From NCBI GenBank assembly GCA_007116445.1, contig SKIM01000301.1:1-12064 (forward strand): a DNA stretch of 12,064 nt. Direction: 5' to 3'. The stretch's first letter is position 1, and the number at the start of each line of letters is the position of its first letter. Made by a program: the position numbers and the translations under genes. The stretch comes from Natronohydrobacter sp. (GTDB taxonomy: Bacteria; Pseudomonadota; Alphaproteobacteria; Rhodobacterales; Rhodobacteraceae). The notes under the pieces were generated by a model. That model was given only the letters and a program-made list of their open reading frames with translations, made no database searches and was not told where the DNA came from. Below, piece after piece: positions 1 to 5,851 of this stretch.

Positions 1-1230
1 ACCGTGATCGCCATCCCCTACAATCAGGCCGTCACCCAATGGCGCGGGGGCGATGCCGATTGGCGGATGAACCCGGTCAATGCCAGCCCCATCTGGACCA
101 ACCGCCTGACTGGCGGGAATGCGCCGCGCACGATGCGCGTGACAGCCGATCCCGACACCATCCAGCGCGCACCTTTCGAGGGTGGGCTGCAAAAACGCGT
201 GGCGCTGAGTTTCGACTTCCCCTATGACGATTTCCCCAGCGAATTGACGCTGATGCTGACGCTCAGCGGCACCGAGCGCGCGGCCTTCATCGACCCGGTC
301 TGGCAGCGCCCTGACGGCAGCGAGATCCGCCTCGGCGCGCAGCGCATCACAGGCGCGGATCGCATCGCGCTGTCGCAGGACCGCGCGCTGGAAGGACGGC
401 TGGGCGATGTGCCCCATGTCGCGCTTTTTGCGGAGGCCGATGCCCGTTCGCCCGTCGTGCAGGGCCGCTACACGCTGCTGATTGACGCCGTGCTGTTCGA
501 CGAGGGCGCCGAACTGACAGCCGAATTGCTGGCCTTCGGGCGGGTGCATGGGCTGGCGGGCACGGATCATCTGCGCCGCGACCTGATGCTGGCGCTTCTC
601 TGGGGTACGCCGATTGCGCTTGCTTTCGGCATCCTTGCGGCGGTCGGCACGACCGTCACGACGCTGGTGATCGCGGCGGTCGGTGTCTGGTTCGGTGGGC
701 TGATCGACGCGGTGATCCAGCGCCTGACCGAAGTGACGATGATCCTGCCGATCCTGCCCATTCTGGTGATGGTCGGCACACTTTATTCCACCAGTATCTG
801 GCTGATGCTGGGCGTGGTGATCGCGCTGGGCATTTTCAGTGCGTCGATCAAGATGTATCGCGCCATGCTGCTGCCCTTGCGCCGCGCCCCCTATATCGAG
901 GCCGCGCGCGCTTATGGCGCATCCAACATGCGCATCGTGATCCGCTACATGATCCCGCGCATCCTGCCGGTGCTGATCCCGTCTTTCGTGACGCTGATCC
1001 CGACTTATGTCTTCCTCGAAGCCTCGCTGGCCGTGCTGGGTCTGGGCGATCCGGTTCTGCCGACCTGGGGCAAGGTTCTGAACGATGCGCAGACCCAGGG
1101 CGCGCTGTTCAACGGGTTTTATTACTGGGTCATCGCCCCGGCCTTCTTGCTGATGCTGACAGGGCTGGGATTTGCGCTGTTCGGCTTTGCCCTTGACCGT
1201 ATCTTCAACCCGCGTCTGAGGTCAACATGA
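1..1230 (+). CDS. Peptide/oligopeptide ABC transporter permease, DppC/OppC type (5'-partial)
   Basis: Inner-membrane permease of a Dpp/Opp-type importer that takes peptides or related solutes from a periplasmic binding protein. The frame is open through base 1. A GTG at 4 could start a 408-residue product, but the usual N-terminal cytoplasmic tail and first membrane helix are missing, so the true start probably lies left of the window. Counting from that GTG, residues 1-190 form a hydrophilic periplasmic insertion, and membrane segments follow from about 193 to 398. The EAA loop that docks on the ATPase is visible at about 299-319 (EAARAYGAS, then a conserved Gly/Pro pattern). The stop overlaps the start of the next gene as ATGA, which suggests translational coupling within one operon. 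The substrate cannot be told from the sequence. The family is sure; the left boundary is not. Confidence 0.93.
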   Translation, partial: TVIAIPYNQAVTQWRGGDADWRMNPVNASPIWTNRLTGGNAPRTMRVTADPDTIQRAPFEGGLQKRVALSFDFPYDDFPSELTLMLTLSGTERAAFIDPVWQRPDGSEIRLGAQRITGADRIALSQDRALEGRLGDVPHVALFAEADARSPVVQGRYTLLIDAVLFDEGAELTAELLAFGRVHGLAGTDHLRRDLMLALLWGTPIALAFGILAAVGTTVTTLVIAAVGVWFGGLIDAVIQRLTEVTMILPILPILVMVGTLYSTSIWLMLGVVIALGIFSASIKMYRAMLLPLRRAPYIEAARAYGASNMRIVIRYMIPRILPVLIPSFVTLIPTYVFLEASLAVLGLGDPVLPTWGKVLNDAQTQGALFNGFYYWVIAPAFLLMLTGLGFALFGFALDRIFNPRLRST

Positions 1231-3188
1231 GCGCGCCCCTGCTGGAAGTCGAGGATCTGCGGCTGCATTACCGTACGCAAGGCGGCGTGATGCAGGCGCT
1301 TGACGGAGTGTCCTTCAGCCTCGCGCGGGGCGAGGCGATGGTGGTCCTGGGCGAATCCGGCTGTGGCAAGACATCGCTCAGCCGCGCATTGTTGCGGCTT
1401 TTGCCGCGCAATGTCGCGCAGTATTCCGGCACGGTTCGGATCGACGGGCGCGATGTCATGCCGCTCTCGGACGAAGCCTTCCGGCGCGACATCCGCTGGT
1501 CGCGTGTCGCCATCGTGATGCAGGCGGCGATGAACGCGCTCAACCCGGTCGTGCGTGTCGGCGAGCAGGTGGCCGAACCGCTGATCGCGCATCGCGGTAT
1601 CGCGCGTGCCGCCGCGCTGGACGCAGCGGCGGCTGCTCTGGTGCAGGTGGGTGTCTCGGCCGATTTCATGCAGCGCTACCCGTTCGAGCTGTCAGGCGGC
1701 ATGCGCCAGCGCGTCGTACTCGCCATGGCGCTGATCACCAAGCCCGATCTGGTCATCCTTGATGAGCCCACATCGGCGCTCGATCTGCTGACGCAGGCGA
1801 GCATCATGAACACGCTCAAACGCATCAAGCGCGAAACCGGCACCAGTTTCGTGCTGATCACGCATGATGTCGGCACATCAAGCGAACTCGCTGATCATGT
1901 GGCCGTGATGTATGCGGGCCAGATCGTCGAATTCAGCCCTGCGCGCGATTTCTTCCGCGCGCCTGTGCATCCCTACGGTCAGGCTTTGATGGCGAGCGTG
2001 CCGCGGCTGCATGACCTGGCTGAGCCGCTGCATCTGGAAGGCACGCCACCGCCCCTGATCAACCCGCCCGCGGGATGCCGCTTCGCGCCCCGTTGCGCGC
2101 AGCGCTTCGACAAGTGTGCGCAAATGCCGCCCGAGATGCAGCACGCGGACGGGCGGCGGAAACGCTGCTGGTTACCAGAAGGCGAGACGGCGCGGGAAAG
2201 CGGGGCCGGAACCGACGCTGCCACAGGTGATGTGCTCGATATTCGGGATTTGAAAACGCATTTCACCCTGCGAAAATGGGGCTTCCTGCGCGCGGGCACT
2301 GTGCAGGCGCTCGATGGGGTCAGCTTCCATCTGGCGCGTGGCGAGGCCGTGGCCGTTGTGGGCGAATCCGGTTGCGGCAAGTCCACGCTGGTGCGCACAC
2401 TTCTGGGGCTCGATCTGCCGACAGAAGGCAGCATCACCATTGACGGGCGTGCACTTGGCACAATGGATGCGGAAGGACAGCGCCATCTGCGGCGCACTGT
2501 GGGCTATGTCCAGCAAGACCCCTATGGCGCATTGCCACCTTTCATGGATGTGGCCACGATCCTCGCGGAGCCTTTGAAAGTGCATGGGCTGAGCAATGTC
2601 ACCGCGCGCGTGCTGGCCGCGCTGGAGGAAGTCGGTCTGACCCCGGCGCAGGAATTTCTGGGCAAATTCCCGCATATGCTGTCAGGCGGGCAACAACAAC
2701 GCGTGGTGATTGCGCGCGCCTTGATCCTCGAGCCTGCGCTGATCATCGCGGATGAGCCGGTTTCGATGCTCGATGCCTCGGTCAGCGCAGGCATTCTGCG
2801 GCTGCTGCGCAAGATCCAGCAGACGCGCGGCCTGACGCTGATCTTTGTCACGCATAACCTTGCAACCGTGCGCCATTTCGCCAACCGGATTTTCGTCATG
2901 TATGCGGGCCGCTTTGTCGAAACCGGGCCGACTCAGGCGCTGCTCGACGCACCGCAGCACCCCTACACCAAGGCACTTCTTGCAGCGATTTCCGACCCGG
3001 ACCCCGAGAATGCAACCCGCGAGCGGCCAGTGCCCGACAGCGAACCGCCAAGCCTGATCAACCCGCCAGCGGGCTGCCGCTTCCACCCACGCTGCCCGCA
3101 GGCAATGGCAGGGATCTGCGACAAGGACATGCCCCCGTCCTTTACGCAACGCCCCGGACAGACCAGCTGGTGCTGGCTGCACCGGTGA
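1227..3188 (+). CDS. Fused two-domain ABC transporter ATP-binding protein (DppD-DppF type)
   Basis: Energises the peptide importer whose permease lies just upstream; cytoplasmic and membrane-associated. The 653 residues hold two complete nucleotide-binding domains, replacing the separate DppD and DppF of E. coli. Domain 1 has Walker A GESGCGKTS at 42-50, signature LSGG at 155-158 and Walker B ending LDEP at 178-181. Domain 2 starts near residue 335, with Walker A GESGCGKST at 379-387, LSGG at 485-488 and Walker B Asp509-Glu510. Each half ends in the oligopeptide-transporter C-terminal extension with four cysteines (284, 290, 297, 314 and 617, 623, 631, 649). The second Walker B reads IIADEP rather than ILDEP, which is common in the F-type half. 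The ATG overlaps the permease stop by 4 bases. Both ATP sites look intact. The substrate is unknown. Confidence 0.96.
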   Translation: MSAPLLEVEDLRLHYRTQGGVMQALDGVSFSLARGEAMVVLGESGCGKTSLSRALLRLLPRNVAQYSGTVRIDGRDVMPLSDEAFRRDIRWSRVAIVMQAAMNALNPVVRVGEQVAEPLIAHRGIARAAALDAAAAALVQVGVSADFMQRYPFELSGGMRQRVVLAMALITKPDLVILDEPTSALDLLTQASIMNTLKRIKRETGTSFVLITHDVGTSSELADHVAVMYAGQIVEFSPARDFFRAPVHPYGQALMASVPRLHDLAEPLHLEGTPPPLINPPAGCRFAPRCAQRFDKCAQMPPEMQHADGRRKRCWLPEGETARESGAGTDAATGDVLDIRDLKTHFTLRKWGFLRAGTVQALDGVSFHLARGEAVAVVGESGCGKSTLVRTLLGLDLPTEGSITIDGRALGTMDAEGQRHLRRTVGYVQQDPYGALPPFMDVATILAEPLKVHGLSNVTARVLAALEEVGLTPAQEFLGKFPHMLSGGQQQRVVIARALILEPALIIADEPVSMLDASVSAGILRLLRKIQQTRGLTLIFVTHNLATVRHFANRIFVMYAGRFVETGPTQALLDAPQHPYTKALLAAISDPDPENATRERPVPDSEPPSLINPPAGCRFHPRCPQAMAGICDKDMPPSFTQRPGQTSWCWLHR

Positions 3189-3202
3189 AGGAGACAGGCC
3201 GA

Positions 3203-3439
3203 ATGCGTCATCTGTTTGGTGCTGTGATCGTGATACTCGTCGCGCTTGGCCTGCAATTGGCCATGGTGGCGGGCGCAGTGCGGCCCAATCTGGCTCTCGC
3301 ACTGCTCGGCTATGCAGCGCTGTTCTTCGGCGCAGTGCTGATCCTTCCGGCGGCCGTGCGCCATGCAGCGCGGCGCAATATGCGCCGCATGCACGTCGAT
3401 GCGGACAAGCCCAGCCCGCCCGCGCGACATCTGCGTTAG
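3203..3439 (+). CDS. Small two-helix membrane protein of unknown function
   Basis: I do not recognise the family. The start is ATG 3203, because AAGGAG at 3188-3193 sits at good spacing and overlaps the stop of the ATPase gene. An alternative start at 3170 would lie inside that gene. The 78-residue product has two hydrophobic segments, about residues 5-25 and 29-51, followed by a basic tail rich in Arg and His that ends in a Pro-rich stretch. This suggests a small inner-membrane protein with a cytoplasmic C-terminus. Its position 14 bases behind the transporter ATPase puts it at the end of that operon, so it may be co-expressed with the importer. That is context only and does not show a role. 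No terminator with a T-tract follows it. Confidence 0.7.
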   Translation: MRHLFGAVIVILVALGLQLAMVAGAVRPNLALALLGYAALFFGAVLILPAAVRHAARRNMRRMHVDADKPSPPARHLR

Positions 3440-3481
3440 CGCTGTAGACGGCGCTTCGGACTGCTCCGGGCCATCCCGCGA

Positions 3482-3504
3482 GTTAACCAATATTAACGTT
3501 AACC
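3482..3504. promoter_or_regulatory. AT-rich TTAAC repeat cluster upstream of lysR-type gene
   Basis: Two identical TTAACC blocks start at 3483 and 3499, with a third TTAAC at 3493. Together they form the perfect palindrome TTAACGTTAA (3493-3502). It stands out as an AT-rich island in GC-rich sequence, about 130 bp upstream of the regulator. TTAA pairs separated by 6 bases resemble the alphaproteobacterial CtrA site, which has 7. A protein-binding site is likely, but the protein is not identified. Confidence 0.4.
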
Positions 3505-3550
3505 CATTGGGTTTCGGCGAAAAAATAACGTCCGAACTGACCGATTGTCT

Positions 3551-3570
3551 CAGTCATGACCAGTCACGAC
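3551..3570. repeat. Tandem 10-bp direct repeat in lysR upstream region
   Basis: CAGTCATGAC (3551-3560) is followed at once by CAGTCACGAC (3561-3570), with one mismatch. The first copy contains the perfect palindrome GTCATGAC at 3553-3560. One-helical-turn spacing upstream of a regulator gene would suit a dimer or side-by-side binding site. The role is inferred only. Confidence 0.4.
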
Positions 3571-3576
3571 CGCAAT

Positions 3577-3595
3577 CTTGCCCGAATTTTGCAAG
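3577..3595. promoter_or_regulatory. Inverted repeat CTTGC-N9-GCAAG, possible regulator autocontrol site
   Basis: Perfect 5-bp arms at 3577-3581 and 3591-3595, about 40 bp upstream of the LysR-type gene start. The same half-site occurs with a 7-bp gap between the rsfS and leuC promoters (5613-5629). LysR-type proteins usually bind inverted repeats near their own promoter, so this is a candidate site. Five-base arms arise easily by chance. Confidence 0.3.
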
Positions 3596-3635
3596 AGAGT
3601 GTGATCTAACAAGACAGCTATGACAAGGCCAGGTT

Positions 3636-4541
3636 ATGGACAGACTGACCGAAATGGAGGCATTTGCGACTGTCGTGGACCAGGGCGGGTTCACCGATGC
3701 CGCGCGCAAGATGGGGATTTCGAAATCCGCTGTCTCCAAACATGTTTCAGCGCTTGAGGCGCGGCTCGGGGCGCGCTTGCTCAATCGAACGACGCGGCGC
3801 GTCAGCCCCACAGATATCGGGCTTGCCTATTATGACCGTGCGCGCCGTGTGCTCAATGACGCAGGCGAGGCCGACAATCTGGTCACGGCCATGCAATCGG
3901 CCCCGTCAGGTATTCTTCGCATGGCTGTGCCCACGGATTTCGGCGCCACGCATCTGTCGCCGGTGCTCGGCGAATTCCTCAATCGTTACCCCGAAGTGTC
4001 GGTGAACATGGTGCTGAAAAACCGCTATGTCGAACTGATCTCCGAAGGCTTTGATATCGCGATCCGCATGGGCGAGATGGACGATTCCAGCCTGCGCGCC
4101 CGCAAGATCTGCCAGGCCACCCAGCGCCTGATCGCGGCGCCAAAATACCTCGCGGATCACGGCCGTCCTGGCCGCATTGACGATCTCAATGAGCACCGAT
4201 TGCTCTATTACTCGCATAATGCCGCAAGTTCGGTCTGGAAAATCACCGCGCCCTCGGGCGAACAACGTCAGGTGCGCTCGGCCTCATGGTTTTCCGTCAA
4301 TGACGGCCAATCGCTGCTCAATGCCGCCATCAATGGGCTTGGAATCGCCTATTTGCCCAGCTTTCTCTATGCACCGGCGATGCGAAGCGGTCTGGTGGAA
4401 GACGTGATGCCCGAACTGCCCCGCGATATCCAAAGCCTCTACGCGGTCTATCCTTCCGGCCGCTACACACAACCCAAGGTGCGCGCGCTGATCGATTTCC
4501 TCGTGGAGAAATTCGGGGCGCGCAATGCGGATGACTGGTAG
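3636..4541 (+). CDS. LysR-family transcriptional regulator (CrgA-like)
   Basis: DNA-binding regulator of 301 residues, the normal length for the family. The N-terminal winged helix-turn-helix spans about residues 3-62, with the recognition region around residues 20-42 (GFTDAARKMGISKSAVSKH). A linker helix follows, then an effector-binding domain from about 90 to 297. The body resembles the CrgA-like subgroup of LysR proteins, which does not predict a ligand. ATG 3636 was chosen because AAGG (3625-3628) precedes it at 7 bases and the protein begins with the usual short leader before the helix-turn-helix. Unlike many LysR genes it has no divergent partner: the gene upstream runs the same way. 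Its targets are therefore not given by context. Inverted and direct repeats in the 196-bp upstream gap suggest autoregulation. A hairpin terminator follows. Confidence 0.95.
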   Translation: MDRLTEMEAFATVVDQGGFTDAARKMGISKSAVSKHVSALEARLGARLLNRTTRRVSPTDIGLAYYDRARRVLNDAGEADNLVTAMQSAPSGILRMAVPTDFGATHLSPVLGEFLNRYPEVSVNMVLKNRYVELISEGFDIAIRMGEMDDSSLRARKICQATQRLIAAPKYLADHGRPGRIDDLNEHRLLYYSHNAASSVWKITAPSGEQRQVRSASWFSVNDGQSLLNAAINGLGIAYLPSFLYAPAMRSGLVEDVMPELPRDIQSLYAVYPSGRYTQPKVRALIDFLVEKFGARNADDW

Positions 4542-4591
4542 CCCCTCATGCCGGTCTTCTTCGGGCAGGGCCCCCTCCCCTGTCCCGCACG

Positions 4592-4620
4592 CGGCCAGAG
4601 CAGTCAGCTCTGGCCGTTTC
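4592..4620 (+). terminator. Hairpin terminator between lysR-type gene and rlmH
   Basis: A perfect 10-bp inverted repeat, CGGCCAGAGC (4592-4601) and GCTCTGGCCG (4607-4616), flanks an AGTCA loop and is followed by TTTC. It lies in the 100-bp gap between convergent genes. The T-tract is short, so termination may be partial. On the minus strand no T-tract follows the hairpin. Confidence 0.65.
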
Positions 4621-4641
4621 TGATGGTGCGGCGCTGACCAA

Positions 4642-5112
4642 TCAGTCGCGATGATAGGGGCTGCCTGCCAGGATCGTGGCCGCCCGGTAGATCTGTTCGG
4701 ACAGCATGACCCGCGCCAGCATATGCGGCCAGACCATTGGCCCGAAAGCCAAAAGCTTGCCCGCTGCGTTCCGCAGATCCGGGTCAAGTCCATCCGCCCC
4801 CCCGATCACGAAGGCCAGATCACTCACACCACTGTCGCGCCATCCTGCGATGTCTTGCGCAAACTCGCGCGAGCTGCGCATCTCGCCGCGCTCATCGAGG
4901 GCCACGATCAGCGCTCCGCCGGCCAGCACCCGCTCCAGCGCCCGCGCCTGTGAGGCCGGCTCGGTGGCTTTGCGTTCATCGACTTCGTGTTCGATACAGG
5001 GACCAAGCGACAAGGCGCGCCCGGTCCGGTCAAAGCGGGTCAGATAGTCATCTATCAACGCGCGCTCAGGGCCTTTTCGAATGCGCCCGACAGCACAGAT
5101 ATGCACGCGCAT
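4642..5112 (-). CDS. rlmH: 23S rRNA pseudouridine-1915 N3-methyltransferase RlmH
   Basis: SPOUT-class methyltransferase that uses S-adenosylmethionine to methylate N3 of pseudouridine 1915 in helix 69 of 23S rRNA on assembled ribosomes. The start is the ATG at 5112-5110, giving 156 residues and the family N-terminus MRVHICAVG. A longer reading from 5145 would run into rsfS. The knotted SAM-binding region is clear: FVIGGADG (101-108), the P-H pair at 129-130, SEQIYRA from 138 and the C-terminal YHRD (153-156). The ATG shares one base with the rsfS stop (TGATG), so the two genes are probably translationally coupled. The rsfS-rlmH pair is widespread in bacteria, and both products act on the large ribosomal subunit. 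Confidence 0.97.
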   Translation of the reverse strand: MRVHICAVGRIRKGPERALIDDYLTRFDRTGRALSLGPCIEHEVDERKATEPASQARALERVLAGGALIVALDERGEMRSSREFAQDIAGWRDSGVSDLAFVIGGADGLDPDLRNAAGKLLAFGPMVWPHMLARVMLSEQIYRAATILAGSPYHRD

Positions 5113-5483
5113 CAGATCGTCGCCGCGCCACCCGCATCGAGCCACATTTTTTCAAGCTGGTAAAATTCGCGCACTTCAGGCCGGAAGACATGCACCACGA
5201 CATCACCTGTGTCGATCAGCACCCAATCACCGACATCCTTGCCTTCGGAGCGCGCCGAAAGCTTGAAGCGCTCCTTGAGCCGATCAATCAGCTTTTGCGA
5301 TATCGCAGCGACATGGCGACTGGAGCGGCCCGAGCAGATGACCATATAATCCGCCATATTGGAGCGTCCGCGCAGATCGATCTGCACGACATCCTCGGCT
5401 TTTTCATCATCGACAAGGCCCACGACGGCGCCGAGCAGATCTTCGGGCGAGAATTCGGATGTCGCGGAGCGTTCGGCGCGCAA
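5112..5483 (-). CDS. rsfS: Ribosomal silencing factor RsfS
   Basis: Binds ribosomal protein uL14 on the 50S subunit and blocks joining with 30S, lowering translation when nutrients are short. The RsfS/Iojap core is complete: KAEDVVQIDL, MADYMVICSGRS, EGKDVGDWVLID, and GDVVVHVF followed by REFYQLEKMW. The C-terminal end is firm and overlaps rlmH by one base. The N-terminus is uncertain. There is no in-frame ATG before residue 42. TTG 5483 gives 123 residues with 15 ahead of the conserved LLGAVV. The frame stays open upstream, and a CTG at 5522 preceded by GGGGAAA would add 13 residues and give 136. A sigma70-like promoter at 5602-5574 fits either start. Confidence 0.93.
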   Translation of the reverse strand: MRAERSATSEFSPEDLLGAVVGLVDDEKAEDVVQIDLRGRSNMADYMVICSGRSSRHVAAISQKLIDRLKERFKLSARSEGKDVGDWVLIDTGDVVVHVFRPEVREFYQLEKMWLDAGGAATI

Positions 5484-5573
5484 TCCGACCGGAAGGCCGG
5501 TTTCTGGATCAGAGTGAGACAGGAGTTTTCCCCGTGTTGATCGTGCCGCATATCCCCGGCACCAGAGGTCACA

Positions 5574-5602
5574 AAGATAACATCCCGCCGCGCCGAGTTC
5601 AA
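5574..5602 (-). promoter_or_regulatory. Sigma70-like promoter for rsfS-rlmH
   Basis: Read on the minus strand, TTGAAC (5602-5597) is followed after exactly 17 bases by TATCTT (5579-5574). The expected transcription start is near 5567, giving a leader of about 45 to 85 bases depending on which rsfS start is used. Hexamers and spacing are both good, and it is oriented correctly in a divergent gap. Confidence 0.55.
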
Positions 5603-5612
5603 TCGGTTGCGC

Positions 5613-5629
5613 CTTGCAGCTTGGGCAAG
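5613..5629. promoter_or_regulatory. Inverted repeat CTTGC-N7-GCAAG between divergent promoters (LysR-box type)
   Basis: Perfect 5-bp arms (5613-5617 and 5625-5629) around 7 bases. The inner TTGC-N7-GCAA fits the T-N11-A layout of LysR-family sites. It lies between the -35 of the rsfS promoter (ends 5602) and the -35 of the leuC promoter (starts 5658), so a bound protein could influence both. No protein has been assigned; the LysR-type gene at 3636-4541 is a candidate only. Confidence 0.4.
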
Positions 5630-5657
5630 CCGCTGAGTACCAGGCATGTGCTGCCCA

Positions 5658-5686
5658 TTGATCCGCAAGGACGAGAGCGCTATACG
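5658..5686 (+). promoter_or_regulatory. Sigma70-like promoter for leuCD
   Basis: TTGATC (5658-5663) is followed by a 17-base spacer and TATACG (5681-5686). The predicted transcription start is near 5693, about 160 bases upstream of leuC. Start base 5693 is the A of an ATG that opens a 29-codon ORF. The promoter is back to back with the rsfS promoter. Confidence 0.5.
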
Positions 5687-5851
5687 CGAAACATGACTCG
5701 TTTCTTCGATATGGCTGACCATGCGCGCCTGCCGCAGCGCTTCACCCGAGAGAACCGTTCGGTTCTGGCACGTCAGCGCTGACTGTGCTCCTGCAGCCGT
5801 CAGGGCCGCATCTGTTTTGCCAGCCTAACCGTCAGCCAAGGAATTTCTGCC
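5687..5851 (+). other. leuC leader region with hairpin, palindrome and possible 29-codon leaderless ORF
   Basis: No firm gene is seen here. An ATG at 5693 opens a 29-codon frame ending at TGA 5780-5782 (MTRFFDMADH at its start, seven Arg overall), with no ribosome site but exactly at the predicted transcription start. Its 3' part contains a hairpin AGAACC-GTTC-GGTTCT (5751-5766), and its stop lies within the perfect 12-bp palindrome GTCAGCGCTGAC (5772-5783). CGTCAG occurs at 5771, 5798 and 5830. CTGAC 5779-5783 can pair either with 5772-5776 or with GTCAG 5799-5803. The ORF is not rich in Leu codons, which argues against a classic leucine leader peptide. AAGGAA (5838-5843) is the leuC ribosome site. 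Confidence 0.3.

Noticed and set aside
3438..3454. AGCGC/GCGCT inverted repeat at the end of the small membrane gene as a terminator
   Set aside because: Only five base pairs, overlaps the stop codon and has no T-tract.
3483..3496. Canonical CtrA box
   Set aside because: The two TTAA elements are 6, not 7, bases apart, so it is recorded only as a repeat cluster of unknown binder.
4737..5540. 267-codon plus-strand frame opposite rlmH and rsfS
   Set aside because: Antisense to two well-supported genes, with Arg/Ser/His-rich low-quality composition; no start context and no family resemblance.
5459..5782. 107-codon plus-strand frame across the rsfS start and the leuC leader
   Set aside because: Its first part is antisense to rsfS and lacks a ribosome site and recognisable domains. 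Only the last 29 codons, starting at the predicted transcription start, are kept as a weak possibility.
5693..5782. Classic leucine leader peptide controlling leuCD by attenuation
   Set aside because: The 29-codon frame has only two Leu codons and no run of them, and no hairpin with a T-tract follows it.
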